From: Panax quinquefolius
Taxonomy: Eukaryota > Streptophyta > Magnoliopsida > Apiales > Araliaceae
Assembly (NCBI GenBank): GCA_020205615.1
Contig: CM035151.1
Location: 16,842,322-16,906,321 of the forward strand
Direction of reading: 5' to 3'
DNA: 64,000 nt
In this document: piece by piece, positions 33,990 through 47,009 of the stretch
Layout of the letters: every line of letters starts with the position of its first letter
Position numbering within the stretch: the first letter of the stretch is position 1
Made by a program: the position numbers and the translations under genes
The notes under the pieces: generated by a model
What the model saw: only the letters and a program-made list of their open reading frames with translations
Told to the model about the DNA's origin: nothing
The model's database searches: none

Positions 33990-35617
33990 GAACGAAGTTA
34001 TACGGGTTAGTTAATTATAAATTCTTGAGAAGTTTATACCTTACTAGATCTGGGTTCTACCCATTCTTTTATCTCTCTTGCTTGCGCTCAACGTTTGAAC
34101 TTGACTACGGAGAAATTAGACTTTGACCTATTTATGGAGACTCCGTTAGGAGAAACTTTCATTACATCCGTTGTTTAGAAATCTTGCTTGATTCAGGTTG
34201 GCACTATCACATTACCTGTTAACCTTATTTCTATAGAGATATTTGCTTTTGATGTGATTTTAAGGTTAAACTACTCATCATGCCAAAATTGATTACTTTC
34301 GTAAGGTTGTTAGTTTTCATATTTCTAAGCAACCTGTTATTCGAATTCAAGCAATCAAACCATTGTAGTCAAACATTTTTATATCAAGCCATGAAGTCAT
34401 TCGTTTATTACAGATGTCAAGTTTTCTTAGTCCATGTTATGGATTTGAATAAAGACACGTCAGATTTGAATAATATTCCTGTTGTTATTGATTTTTCCTG
34501 ACGTATTTCCTGAAAAATTTCTTGGCTTACTCCCAAAGCCTGATATTAAATTTTGTATCGACTTTGAACCTGGTACAAAACTCATTTCTAAAATCTCATA
34601 TCGAATGGCTCCTATTGAACTTCAGGAGTTAAAAATTCAACTATAGAATTTGGTACCTGAGCCTTTATCTGGTGACTTCCTTTGTGGAATGCACCGAAGC
34701 CAGACTCTCCGTAGGGGACACCATATTCGTGCGATAGTAAACTGATAGGTGTCATTGTAATGTGTTATCCAAGGTTGGGATATGAGTCATAGTTGAGAAC
34801 AACCTAAGTCGGTAATCGAAATACGTAGCTTTCTAGGCTTAGTTGGTTATTATCGGAGATTCGTTGAAGGATATTCTCGAATCGTTATTCCATTAACGCA
34901 GCTGACTCGTAGAGATAAAAAATTTGAATGGAGTAAGGAATGTGGGAAGAGCTTCGAAGAACTCAAGAGAAGACTCATTTCAAAGACATGTTCGACCGTA
35001 TGCCAACTGGAAAAAGCGAGCGTGGTAGGCGGCGTGTTGAGTAGAAGATCATTATCAAGCACTGAGTACGATATTGTCAAAGACTCATTTCAGTATAATT
35101 TACCAATAATAGAGATGGAGATGAAAACTCTAGTACCAGCGTGATGATATCTGAGTATAATCGACTTTAATCGATAAAGTTAAAATTCAATTACACACAC
35201 TGGAGGTGATGAATTTGAAGAAGGAGGTGCAAGAAGTTGTTATTTCAAAAGCGAGAATCAATGAGGTGAGGAAAGCTCAAACCTTCGATTTATTAATCCA
35301 TTTGAAATTCTCGATCGAATAGGAGGCGTGGCCTATAGACTCGCTTTTGCCGCCAAGTAGTATGGCGTGTTCATAACGCGTTTTTTCAGTATCGATGTTC
35401 TGAAAAAATATGTGGACTGACCGAACCACGTCATTGAGTTAAACCGGACGAGATAGCCGAAGACTTAACATACGAGGAGGTACTGTCAAGATCTTGGATA
35501 GGAAAGAACGTATCCACATAATTTAGAGGTTATACCACAAGTTAAAGTTTTGTAGAGAAACCATGCTTTATTGAGGAAATGACACGGGAGTTAGAAAGCG
35601 GAAATGAAAGCGAGGTA
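33990..35617 (+). pseudogene. pol: Deleted pol of beta-1
   Basis: Protease lies at about 34000-34240 (YLTRSGFYPFFYLSCLRSTFE in mixed frames; the DLGS codons lie at 34046-34057). RT begins at about 34470 with the region before the palm (FCIDFEPGTKLIS, YRMAPIELQELK) and stops near 34680. The palm, including the YIDD-type catalytic motif, is absent. The RT thumb resumes at 34815-34930 (GYYRRFVEGYSRI), then the RNase H end (KASVVGGVLSRRS) at 34995-35060. Near 35265 a linker joins directly to the integrase C-terminus (KAQTFDLLIHLKFSIE, 35270-35420), so the integrase core is also missing. The chromodomain-like tail follows to 35617, where beta-2 is inserted. The enzyme core is lost, so the element depended on other copies. 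Confidence 0.8.
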
Positions 35618-35621
35618 TTAC

Positions 35622-38316
35622 AGTAAGACCCCAACTTATTATTAATGAAATTTAATTTTTCTATTTATTATTTTGAAATAGTAAGGGTTGATTTGATTAA
35701 TGTGGATAGTTAGGGGTAAAATATGCAAATATTTTAAAATAAGCAAGTGGTTATAAAATATTCATTGTTGTCGGAGAATATTAAATCTTGTCGGGGAATA
35801 TTAAATGCGACGCAGACTCAACCAATGTGGGCCCCATGTGAAAGCGATTGGATGAAGAAAGCGACAAATATAAGTTGTTTAAAAATAACGACGTAGTTAT
35901 TCTGAATTAACATTGTTGGAATACCAAATTGGTTAAAAACACGATGTCTGGCGTTGTTTGAAGACACGATATTGCATTATTGCACCAATTATTGAAGGCA
36001 CTACTCAATAATGGTTACGATAATTCTTATTCGATATTTTATTTTATTGATTGATAATTACTACGTTGACATTTTATATTCTTTGTTGTTTGATAATTGT
36101 CATTATCGTATTTTCCATTATCAGAGCAATAATTCATATTATCTGAATAATATTATTAGATAACATTATTGACAATGTCTAGAAAGTTCGTCTAAGGAGA
36201 GGTTTGATCATCTAATTGCTTGGCGGCAAGAAGGAGAGATCCTTATTGGAAAGCCCCTCTATCACAGGGAAGCGCACGGTTGTCGATAATGTGATTCTAT
36301 AATATTATTTATGAATAATTAATTATTGATTTATATGATGAGAAAATATTGATTTTATGAGGATATAGATGGAGAAAATTTTTAATGTGACAATTGTTGA
36401 AAATTAATATTTTATCTTTTTACGATAAAATAATTCATTTAAATATATTATTTTAATAATATATTAACGATGATATTTTTTACAATGAATGTGGGATATA
36501 TGAGTATATGAGGAGGAAGAGTATTTTTGTGGCATTAAATGTTTAACACATGTTTTGTGTGTTGGTGGACACAATTATTGAATGAAATTTGATTATACTT
36601 TGTAAAATCGCCCGTTTGTGGATTTTGGTCAATTTACATTTGGAATTTGAAAAACTTTCTTCTGAAAAGTTGTAGAGAATTGAATTTCCTATAAAAACTC
36701 ATGAGATTTGAATTTTTTGATAAAAGAGCTATTTATTATGAATTATTGAAGTTCGAAGTTAGAAATAATTAATTTTGGGAGTTTTAGTTAATTATTTTGA
36801 GAAAAACGTTTTTTGCAACTAAGTTGGCCTCACATGTGATTCAAATGGGCTGAGATCAGTTGTCTAAGGTGGGCTAAAGAAAATATGAAAAATATATTAA
36901 TATTATATTCAATTTTTCGCTTTGGTGTTCTAAGCATTTTCTATAAATAGGGTGCTTGGGTTAGAATTGAAAATCACAATGTAAAGCTGAAGTTTCTCTC
37001 TATTTCTCTCTCGATATATTGAGCGTATTCTTGTGAGTATACTTTGAGTATTGTTAGGCGGTGCAAGTTCCTTGAGATTATACCCATTATTCAAATTTAA
37101 AATCTTAATCTTTCGAGGTAAGGGATGTTATTTTCTTCTCAAATGATATTATTTCTTCAATATCATTATCTTTGAAATATTGGTTGGAACTTTTTATCAA
37201 ATTTGGAACTTTTCATGTCTGGGGTTACTTATTCATGAGTTCTTATTCACGAGTTACTATTCATGAGTTCTTATTCACGAGATTCTTATTCACGAGTCTT
37301 ATTAAGTGAAGCGTGAAGATTTTTTGTGGAATTTCTATCTTTTGGTGTGTGAGTTCTTATTCACGATATCACGGACTATTCACGATATCGATACTATTCA
37401 TAGAAAAATAAAAATTTTTCTTTTGTCAAAATATCTATTACGGATACTAGCTTTGATTGTATCCATGTTTTGATCATTCTTGAATTTTACACCCACTATG
37501 ATTATTTTTGAGGTATTTTTTAACATGGATAAAACAAAGTACGAATCCTTAATCCTTAATCCTTATCATTTTGTTTCTTTGGATTCGTTTCTTTAAAATA
37601 TTTTCATCATCCTCGGTCTTAAATAATGATATTATTGAATATCTTTGGCACGTAGTAGTCTGAATGAATGATTTCTGAAGAATATCTTTGGTAGTAGTGC
37701 AAAGATGAGCAGTGTTTAGATGAACATGATTAAGGTGATGAATATCTTTGGCACGTAGTGCAAAGATGAATATTTGATTCGGATGTATATTGATTGATGT
37801 TACTGAGGATAAAAGATGAGCGATGAACTTTTAAATTCATACATAGAAGATAGTAGTTTGCATTCTCTACTTAACTCTTCTAATGAATTATTATTTCTCT
37901 GCGAATATTGATTTAAAATTTGTTGTCTATTGTATTCTATTAGATTTTTCCTGTTGAAGACTAACGGTAATTTGTTGTATATTATCTTAGTCATAATATT
38001 CTTTCTTGGGCTAGTTGAGCTCACCCTTTTCCTTTTGTTCCATTTTTCTTCTCGGGAGGCGAGAATATAGCGAGTACGCGAAGTGGGGTATGGAATGAAG
38101 GTTTTAGAAAGAATTGTTTAGTAGTCCTCACCATTTTTGTAAAATAATGTATCAATAAATGTGATGAGGATTTATTTGAGTATAGATATTGTCAGAAGAT
38201 AATATTTGTATTCAAACTCACAGTTTCTTGTTGTAATAATAAAGTTGTAGTTGTTTACGTACCATGTATTGACAACTCGAGAATGGGTGATGTATACCTA
38301 TTTTGGGGGCGTCACG
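35622..38316 (+). repeat. 5' LTR of beta-2 (2695 bp)
   Basis: The LTR begins (ca)gtaagaccccaac, where the terminal TG is altered, and ends ggcgtcacg. TATAAATAG is at 36942-36950. The donor-like gag|gtaaggg is at 37118; the acceptor TGCAG is damaged (ctctgcg near 37900). Stem-loops lie at 37637-37770. AATAAAG lies near 38240. Confidence 0.9.
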
Positions 38317-38318
38317 GT

Positions 38319-38330
38319 TGGTATCGAGCT
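38319..38330 (+). other. Primer binding site, tRNA-iMet (beta-2)
   Basis: tggtatcgagct matches TGGTATCAGAGC with the CAG triplet altered to CG. Confidence 0.8.
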
Positions 38331-38499
38331 TAGGGATATGATCTCTGGCGGAGATCGGGGAATAGAACTAGGAGGGAGGCGAGTAAATCCTTCATTTGGT
38401 GTGTGTCTACTAAGCTTATTTTTTTTGGTGGTATATAAGGATATTATGTGATATATTGATTTCCTTAATTAACCCTTGTTTTATGGCGGTATTTGAGAA

Positions 38500-39665
38500 T
38501 GTCGTGAGAATATTAACAATGGAAATGAGGCCAGAGTGGAGCGCTTTGTACTCACCAACGAGGAGAGCGTGCAACAGTGGCAATGTTCCTCTGTGAACAA
38601 CACCACTGGCGAGATGATGAGCGAGGGATGTTTAGAAGCTTTTTGCGAGTTCATGCAAAATCGGATGAGGAGACTCGTGTTCAAAATCTGAGGAAGAAAT
38701 GATAGCAATTCACGGGTTATCACATTCATGATTCAAAGAGTTGGGTCCACGAATTTAAGGAAAGCGAGATCCGATCATGGCGGAAACATGGGTCAAACAA
38801 ATTACCAAGATATTCGATGTCTTGGGATGCGGAGGAACGAAGGTTCCATTCGCCACCTTTATGTTAAAGTGGTGGCGAGGCGGACTCTTTGGTGGGAATG
38901 CGTGAAGCGTACCCATCCGGCCGCTTTTCGGCATGTCTTGGGAAGCGTTTGAAACTATTTAATGACAAATACTTTCCGAAAGTGTTAAATCTATATGAAG
39001 GAAGTGGAGTTCATCGATTGGAACAAAACAACATGGCGGTGTCTCGATGACGAGGCAAAGTTTGCAGAGTTATCGAGTTTGCACCTCATTTGGTGGAGAA
39101 TGAGGAGCGTATGACACGGATGTTTCTTAGAGGTTTGAAACCCAAGATACATCAAGTATCTCATTTCTCATAAACTTTCTCTATTGAGATGTTTAAAATG
39201 CAGGCTCAATTATTAGGCGAGATAACGAAGTACGGTCAATTGAGGACCCTGACCGAGGATCGTACGGAGAAAGCGATCAACAAAATAATGATAACCGGAG
39301 GAGAAAAGCAGACGGACAAAAATGGTAACCACTACGGTGGTAATCATAGCCATGAAAATAGAAGAAGCGAGTCGAGGAGGAGATTTTAAAAGAGGAGATT
39401 TAACAATGACCATGTGAAGACAGCGGTCTGCTTTGAACAAGCTGGTTCTAAGGGAGGAGAGCGACCACCGGTCGTATATATTATAAATGCGGGAAAGAGG
39501 GACATATCGGTCAAAGCGCTGCCCACTTGATTCAAGGTATGCTATAATTGTGGAAAGGAAGGACATATCGCTCGAGATTATGCTGATGTAGCGAAACCTA
39601 GTTCAATGGGATGGTGACTCAAAAGATTGTCCCGAGAAAAAGTCAAAGTCAACGATTAGGAAGAG
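38500..39665 (+). pseudogene. gag: Decayed gag of beta-2, cut at its end by gamma
   Basis: The N-terminal part near 38520-38720 (RRACNSGNVPL, KSDEETRVQN in mixed frames), the capsid part at 38728-39110 (KVVARRTLWWECVKRTHP, FNDKYFPKVLNL) and two zinc knuckles at about 39478-39580 (CGKEGHI and CYNCGKEGHIARD) are readable with frame changes. The sequence is interrupted at 39665 by the gamma element and continues at 49546 (aagcgtttatttgatt), in the linker between the knuckles and protease. Confidence 0.82.
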
Positions 39666-40274
39666 TGTAAGACCCCAACTTTTATAAATAAAGATGAATT
39701 TTTCTATAAATATTATTTTTGAATATTATGGAATAAATTTGATATAATGTTATAGTTGTGGGTAATATTTATAAATTTTGCAAAGTATGCAAGTTGTTAT
39801 AAAATATTCGTTTGGTGGGGAATATTCTTTTTTTAGAATATTAAACTACGGCACTCAATCATTGGTGGACTCCACAATGAAATTATTGTCGGATTGAGAA
39901 AGCGACAAAAATATTTTATAAAAATAACGGCGGAGGTGTTACCGTTAAAACTATTGAACTACCGGTGGTAAAGAAATGCGATGTCTGGCGTGGTTGCATA
40001 GTAGCACGCGGTATTGATTATTGATCTTACGTGAGAAGTCACTCATTTATGCTTTCGATTATTACTTCTGATAATTTTTGCATCATATCTCTTATATTAT
40101 TGATTCAATTATTGTCGCGATTATCATCGTATAATATGTTATAGTATTAAATCAATAATTGAGGCGACAAGTTATAAATGATTAATAATTGTTGAAAGAT
40201 TAAATATGTGTTATGATTTGTGGTAAGTTTGATTATTTTATGGGGGGCTCATATGTCATCATCTAAAAGTCTCT

Positions 40275-40540
40275 TCGTCGATAGTAATTACCTTTGTGAA
40301 TAGTAATTACCTTCGTCGATAGTATTTACTTTTCGTCGATAGTAATTACCCTTGTGAATAGTATTTACAACCGTCGATAGTATTTACCTTCGTTAATAGT
40401 AATTACCTTTACCGAGACGTCGAACCACTTGTCGTTTCACATTACAGCGTCGAACCACTTGTCGTTTCACATTCTGAGCGCCAAACCACTTTTCTTTTCA
40501 CATCATTAGTCGTCGAAGCCACTTGCCTTTTCACACGGCG
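40275..40540 (+). repeat. Two minisatellites in the gamma U3
   Basis: The first part has about eight units of 18 bp alternating between tcgtcgatagtaattacc and ttgtgaatagtaattacc types. The second has four units of about 30 bp with tcgaaccacttgtcgtttca. The same arrays recur in the 3' LTR at 47622-47880. They lie 20-290 bp upstream of the TATA box at 40562, where promoter elements are expected. Confidence 0.75.
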
Positions 40541-40799
40541 GTCTTTAAGCTAGAAATCTTCTATAAATAGAGGCTAGGGCTTCATTATTTTTCACGAATT
40601 CATTCAAGCTATAGAGAGAGAGAAAGTATAGAAAGAATAAGAGAGAAAGAAGAAGAGTATTTTATTCTTACTACAACTGCGATATTCAATCTCCTACCAA
40701 AAGTAAGGGGTGTTATTCTTTCTTATTCATGAAGAGAAGCTGTTGTTATTCCATTGCTTATTATTACATTGGAATAACTTTTGTATATGCGGTTTACCT

Positions 40800-41110
40800 A
40801 TACTTGGTGACATTCTTCTATTATTACATTGGAACATCACATGCTGTGTGTTTTACAGGACTGGTTAAAATCTTTATTATTATTACTGTTGGAACATCAC
40901 ATGCGTGTGTTTTACAGGACTGGTTAAAATCTTTATTATTATTCTATTGGAACATCACATGCTCGTGTGTTTTACAACGGACGGGTTCCGTCTTTATTAT
41001 ACGTTGGAATATCCTATACGTGTGTTTTACAGGATCTGGTTCCATCTTTATTATTACTGTTAGAACATCGCTTGATTGTGAATTTCACGACACGGTTCCG
41101 TTATTTATTA
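40800..41110 (+). repeat. Tandem repeats of about 57 bp in the gamma leader
   Basis: Five or six units hold ttattacattggaacatca, catgcgtgtgttttacagg and actggttaaaatcttta in order. The 3' LTR has the same at 48150-48440 and alpha-2 has diverged units at 14740-15200 and 20230-20660. The open frames here (for example 40729-41124) arise from the repeat and are not genes. Confidence 0.75.
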
Positions 41111-42211
41111 TTACATTGGAATAACTTTCGTCACATGTGCGATCTATCGCATGCATGGTGATTTCTTTTGTTATTCCATTCTTTATTATACCCGGTTGGT
41201 TAAAACTTTGACTTCTATACTCCATGAAATTAGTGGAATATCCTTGATATTTGCGTTTCATCCATCGATATCTTTTCATGGAAATATTCTTACGATCATT
41301 CTTGAATTTTACTAATTTGGACGTTAATAATTCTGGATAAAATAATTCTTGAACTTGTTTTATTGAATTCTTATATCATTGTCATCATCCTCATGTTTAT
41401 ATTATGTTGAAAGTCATACGTGGCACGTAGTGCGTAGATGGACTTGGTATGATTATGACCGAGAGACTATTCGGTGTAATCATGGTAGTAATGTTACAAA
41501 TGATGTGATAAAAATCCTCGATGGTAGTAGTGCATTGGTGGGACGATTGTTGGCATGATCATGACCATTAATGAATACACAAATATTCTTGGCTTTGTAG
41601 TGCATGAATAATTGTGGTCGTGATACTAAAGAATATCCTTGGTAGTAGTAGTGCGGGGTGATTCGATGATGTGGAATATTTATTAAAATTTGAGTCTCAC
41701 TATAATGATGATGAAAAACCTTTTAAAACCTAAAAGATAGTAGACTTTATTTTCTACTTGACTCTTTTAATGGATTGCATATTCATTATGATTAAAGCTG
41801 GTTGTCATTGTATTTTATCGGTTTAACATTGTTGAAGACTATTGATAATTTATTACGCATTATCTTAGTCATAATATTTCTTCTTGGGCTAGTTGAGCTC
41901 ACCCTTTCTTTCCTTTATTCTCTTGAGGAAATGAGAATATAATTTGGGGACGAGTCGGGGAAAGCAGTGATGGTCGAAGATAGCATTAGTAGTCCTCACT
42001 ATTACGTAAAATAGTGTGATAATAATTGTAATGAGGACTTTTTGTTTGAGTTTGTATAATATCTAGTAGAAGCGATATTTGTATTTAAACTCACGATTTA
42101 TGTCGTATTGTACTACGGCAGATTATGTTAATAAGTTGTATTTAAATTACATACCATGTAAGTGGCGACCAAAGATAGGTGATGTATACCTAATTTTGGG
42201 GGCGTCACGAT

Positions 42212-42223
42212 TGAGTATCGAGC
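42212..42223 (+). other. Primer binding site, tRNA-iMet (gamma)
   Basis: tgagtatcgagc corresponds to TGGTATCAGAGC with a G-to-GA change and the CAG triplet altered. Confidence 0.7.
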
Positions 42224-42399
42224 ATAGGGATATGATCACTGGCTAAGATGTGAGAATAGTACTAGGAGGAGAGGCGGGGAATACCTTTCATTAGTATGAC
42301 GACCTACCTAAGTTTATGTGCTATTTTATTGGTTGGCGGAAGATAGGGATAATTTGTTACATGTCAATTAACCTTTTGTTTTGTGGCGATTTGAGAATG

Positions 42400-43490
42400 T
42401 TGAGAATAGCAATGGAGCCACGGTGGATCGTTGATTCCACATATCGATAATCGAGGATAATGTGCATCATCGAAGGCGACAATCCTCATGCAAACAACAA
42501 ACCTTGACCAAATGATGAATGAGCAAATGTTGAGAGGCTTTATGCAATTTATGCAACAATGAGCGAGAAGCGACTCTCATCCCAAAGCGTGGGGTGGAAA
42601 CACGGAAAACTCTCGGCGGTCGCATTAAACAATTCAAGGAGCTGGGACCACCGGAGTTTAAGGTGAGCAAAACCACCTTACGGCGGAAGCATGGATAAAG
42701 CAGATTACCAAGATATTTGATGTCTTGGGATGCTCAGGAGCAAAAGGTTCCCTTTACGCCTTTATGTTGCGAGAGGCGGATTCTTTGGTGGGAATCGGTA
42801 GAAAGCGTACTCAACTTCTTTGTCTTGAAGATATCTTGGGAGAAGTTCGAGGAGGCATTCAACGACAAATACTTTCTGAAAGTATTCGCCACATGAAGGA
42901 GGTGGAGTTTATCAAGTTGGAACAAAACAATATGGCCAAGTGTCGTAATCGAGGCAAAATTTGCGGAGTTATCACGGTTTCGTCCCACTTGGTGGATAAT
43001 GAAGAGAGAATGCGCGAAATGTTTTTAAGAGGTTTGAAGCGGGAATCGTCGACATCTTATTTCTCATAAAGCGTGTTTGTATTGGATGTTGTAAATAGGG
43101 CTCGATTAGTGGAGTAGCGATAATGAGTCAATGAACTTAACTAAAAGAAGCGGTGGCAAAATTATAATACCAAATGAGAGTAGTCATCGAAGCGGTGATA
43201 ACAAGCGTGGAGGAATCAACGGGCGGATATGGTAACCACCGGTGGTAATCGAGGCCAAAACAATAAGAATGGACATTTCAAGAAAAGGAGATTCAACAAT
43301 GATGGAAAGACGTCGGCACTGGCACCCATTGTTAAGGAAGGAGAAAGACCACTATCATATGCTTTAAATGCGGAGGAGAGGGACACATCGACCAAAAGCT
43401 GCGTCATAAAGTCAAAACATGTTATAATTGTGGAAGAGAAGGTCACTTAGCTCGATTTTGTCGTTTCACAGAAGACAAATTCAGCTAGGA
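42400..43490 (+). pseudogene. gag: Decayed gag of gamma
   Basis: Readable parts are the capsid region at 42725-43069 (ESIRHMKEVEFIKLEQNNMA, SSHLVDNEERM, MFLRGLKRE), a basic Gly/Asn-rich linker at 43140-43320, and two zinc knuckles at about 43355-43465 (FKCGGEGHI and CYNCGREGHLARFC). It is close to the alpha-2 gag at 16459. At least four frame changes prevent a full protein. Confidence 0.85.
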
Positions 43491-43589
43491 TGGAGGCACC
43501 AAAGGCCATCCCGGAAAATTCAAAAGCCGGTAGTCTGAGGAGGCGTTTGTTGTGACCTCCCAAAGAGCAAGGAATCCGAATGAGGTCAT

Positions 43590-46500
43590 CACGGGTAAGC
43601 TTATCATAAACTCTAATGAAGTCTATACTTTATTTGATCTTGGTTCTACCCATTATTTTATTTCTCTCTACTTGCGCTCATCGATTAAATTTGACTCAGG
43701 AGAAATTAGACTTTGACTTATCTGTGGAAACTCCAGTTGGGAGAAACCTTCATTACATCCACTTGTTTATAAGTCTTGTTTGGTTCAAATCGGTACCCTC
43801 ACATTACTGTCGATCTTATTTCATTAAAAATACTTGCATTTGGCGTGATTACAAGGATTGATTGGTTAACTACTTATCATGCAAAAATTGATTGTTTTCG
43901 TAAGGTTGTTAGCTTTCATATTCTAATCAACCTATTATGCGAATTCAAACGACCAAACCATTAAAATCAATCACGGTCATCTCAAGCCATAAAGCTATTC
44001 GTTTATTGAAAAAGCGGATGTCAAGCTTTCTTAGCTCATATCGCTGATTTAAATAAAAATACGTCGGTTTTGAGCGATATTTCTATTGTTAATAAATTTC
44101 TGACGTATTCACGAAGAACTTCTGGCCTACCCCAGGCGTGAAATTGAATTTTGTATCGACCTTGAACGGTACAAAACCTATTTCCAAAGCCCCATATCGA
44201 ATGGCTCTATTGAACTTCAAGAGTTAAAGACCCAACCTGCGAGGAATTGTTATACATTGGCTTTATTAGTCCTAGTACTTCTCCTTGGGGTGCTCACTGT
44301 CTATTCGTGAAGAAGAAAGATGGGAGTATGCGACTTTGTATTGATTATCGGGAGTTGAATCATGTCACCATCAAAATAGGTATCCATTGCCACGTATTGA
44401 TGACTGTTTGACCCGATTGCAAGGAGCCAAATTCTTTTCAAAGATTGATCTTCGTTAGGATATCACCAATTGAAGATTAGAACCGTGACATTCCAAAGGA
44501 CTCGCCGAGAACTTCGATGCGGGCATTATGAATTCTAGTCATGTCCTTTGGATTGACTAATGCTCTCTTTGCCTTCATGGATATGATGAATCGAGTATTG
44601 AGGAATATTTAGATCACTTTGTGGTCGTCTCTATTGATGACATCCTTATTTATTCCAAAATAGAAGAAGATCGAAAGCAACACTTGAGGTCGACACTCCA
44701 AAAGCTTCGTGAATATAAGCTTTATGCCAAGTTGAAGAAATATGAGTTCGGCTTGAAGAAGTAGCATTTCTTGGGCACGTGGTATCAAGTCATGGAATAT
44801 CTGTTGACCCAAGAAAGATTGAAGCTATTCAAAGTGGGAACAACCTAAATCGATGATAGAAGTCACGTAGCTTTCTCGGTTTATTTGGTTATTATCGGAG
44901 ATTCGTGGAAGGATTTTCTCGAATCGCTACTCCCTGACTTCGGAAAGATACAAAGTTCGATTGGAGCAAAGAATGTGAGAAGAGTTTTCAAGAACTCGAG
45001 AGGAGACTTATTTAAGACTGTTACGACAATACCATCGGCTCGGAGGATTTGTCATCTCTGGTGATGCTTGAGCAAAGGGTTGGGATGTGTTCTTATGCAA
45101 CATGGAAAAGTTATAGCTTTATGCCTCGCGACAACTCAAAGAATATGAGAGGAATTATCCTACTCATGATCTAGAGTTAGCAATTTGTTATCTTCATTTA
45201 AAATTTGGAGGCATTACTTGTATGGGGAGAAAGTGGAGATCTTTACGGATCATAAAAGCCTTAAATATTTCTTCACTCAAAAGGAACTCAACATGCGACA
45301 ACGACGTTGGCTTGAATCTGTTGAAAGATTATGATCATACCATCAATACCATCCTGGAAAAGCGAGCGTGGTAGGCGGCGCATTGAGTAGAAAATCATAT
45401 GCAAGCACGAGTGCGATATTGTCAACGTATGAGCCCATTTTTGTGTGACTTGCAAAGGATGGAGATAGAGTTAAAGACTCGAGGGGACACATGTGATGAT
45501 AGCAAGTATATGAGTAGAACCGACTTTAATCGATAAAGTTAAAAATTTGCTCAAGCTACGGACACGGAGGCGATGCGTATGAAGAAGAAAGTGCTGAAGA
45601 AGGTGCTATCAGGAAGCAAGAATCGATGAAGAAGGAATACTTGAGTCAACTCCGGACTTTGTGTTCTAACGACCACGATTTAAAGTATAATATCATGATG
45701 GGCGCCTGACACACCATTTGCAATCCATCCTGGGAGTACCAAAATGTATCATGATATTCGTCATACATTTTGGTGGAGCAATATGAAGAGGGAGATAGCG
45801 CTGTTTATTTCAAGGTGTCTAACTTGTCAACGAGTTAAAGCGGAGCATCAAGTACCAAAAGGTCCATTGCAACCACTTGAAATTCCAGAATGGAAGTGGG
45901 AGCACATTACCATGGATTTCGTTACCGGTCTTCCTAAGGTTTCTCAAGGCATTGATGCGATTTGGGTCATTGTTGATAGATTGACCAAGTCTGCTCATTT
46001 CTTACCAAATCACGAGAAACTTATACACTTGAACGTCTTGCTTTCGTATGTACATAAACTAGATTGTAAGGCGCATGGTATCTTGCGGTATCCATAGTTT
46101 CGATCGAGACCCAAGATTCACTTCACGATTTTGGGTTAGTTTGCAAAAAGCTATGAGCGCAGACTTACGGTTTAGCTCGGCATATATCATCCTCGAGACA
46201 TGACAGACGATCGGGAGGACTATTCAAACTCTTGAAGATCTATTAAGACTACTGTGTCCTTGATTTCAAGGGAGTTGGGACAAGTTCTTACCATTGGTGG
46301 AGTTTTCCTACAACAACAGATTATCAAGCAAGTATTGGCATGGCTCCATTCAAGTGTTGTATGGAAGAAAGTGTCGTTCTCGATTATCTTTGGGATGAAG
46401 GTGGGTGAAAGCAACGTTGTTGGGAATGAGGAGTTGAATACGTATGACTACGGAAAAGATTCAAACGATCCAAACAACGTAAAAAACCTCACAAAATCGA

Positions 46501-47000
46501 CAAAAGAGTTATCTTGATCTTCATCGAAAGGGCGTGGAATTCGATATAGGAGATCGTGTGTTGTTAAAAGTTGCTCCATGGAAAGGAGTTACAAGATTTG
46601 GAAAGAGAGGAAAACTTAATCCTCGATTCATCGGTCCATTTTAATCCTCGATCGAGTAGAAGCGTGGCTATAGACTCGCTTTACCGCTTAAATATGTCTC
46701 GTGTTCATAGCGTTTTTCACATATCCATGTTACGTAAATATGTGAAAGACCCGAACCACATTATTGAGTTAGAGGCAGGACGAAATAGCGGAAGATTTGC
46801 GCGTATGAAGAGGTTCTGTTCAAATCTTGGATAAGAAGGAACATATTCTACGCTCGAGGTTATACCTCAAGTCAAAGTTTTGTGGAGGAACCACGATGTT
46901 GAGAAATGACTTGGGAGTTAGAATCTGAAATAAAATTAAGGTATCCTTACCTCTTCGACATACCAGTCGTACCCTAATTTAGAGGGTGAAATTTCATAAG
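43590..47000 (+). pseudogene. pol: Complete-order but frame-broken pol of gamma
   Basis: Domains in order: protease 43600-43830 (the D-L-G-S codons at about 43635); RT 44100-44990 with [44 protein letters not shown] and the catalytic IDD near 44635; RNase H 45050-45390 ([37 protein letters not shown], ending KASVVGGALSRK); integrase 45700-46450. Bases 45744-46097 give a long open frame: MYHDIRHTFWWSNMKREIAL, CLTCQRVKAEH (HHCC zinc site), MDFVTGLP (first catalytic Asp), WVIVDRLTKSAHF. The integrase C-terminus (GDRVLLKVAPWKGV) lies at 46500-46700 and the chromodomain-like tail at 46770-46960. This arrangement, with integrase last, defines Ty3/Gypsy. Many 1-3 bp indels break the frame; whether they are natural is discussed under findings. 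Confidence 0.9.
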
Positions 47001-47009
47001 AAGGGAGGT

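Larger units (their letters stand above)
39666..42209 (+). repeat. 5' LTR of gamma (2544 bp)
   Basis: The LTR starts TGTAAGACCCC and ends ggcgtcacg. TATAAATAG is at 40562-40570. U3 carries a minisatellite at 40275-40430 and about 30-bp repeats at 40430-40540. The leader carries the repeats at 40800-41110 and four stem-loops at 41412-41665. A donor-like aaa|gtaagggg lies at about 40702. Confidence 0.92.

Noticed and set aside
35622..38316. Reading LTR 1, LTR 2, LTR 3 and LTR 4 as a tandem array made by unequal recombination
   Set aside because: Blocks specific to LTRs 1 and 4 versus 2 and 3, and the 68-bp piece at 55652-55719 that completes beta-1, fit nesting better. Recombination would not give this pairing.
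40729..41124. 131-codon open frame with repeated TSHAC-like and FTGLVKIFII-like units
   Set aside because: It is generated by the 57-bp tandem repeats of the gamma leader and is not conserved as a frame between LTRs.
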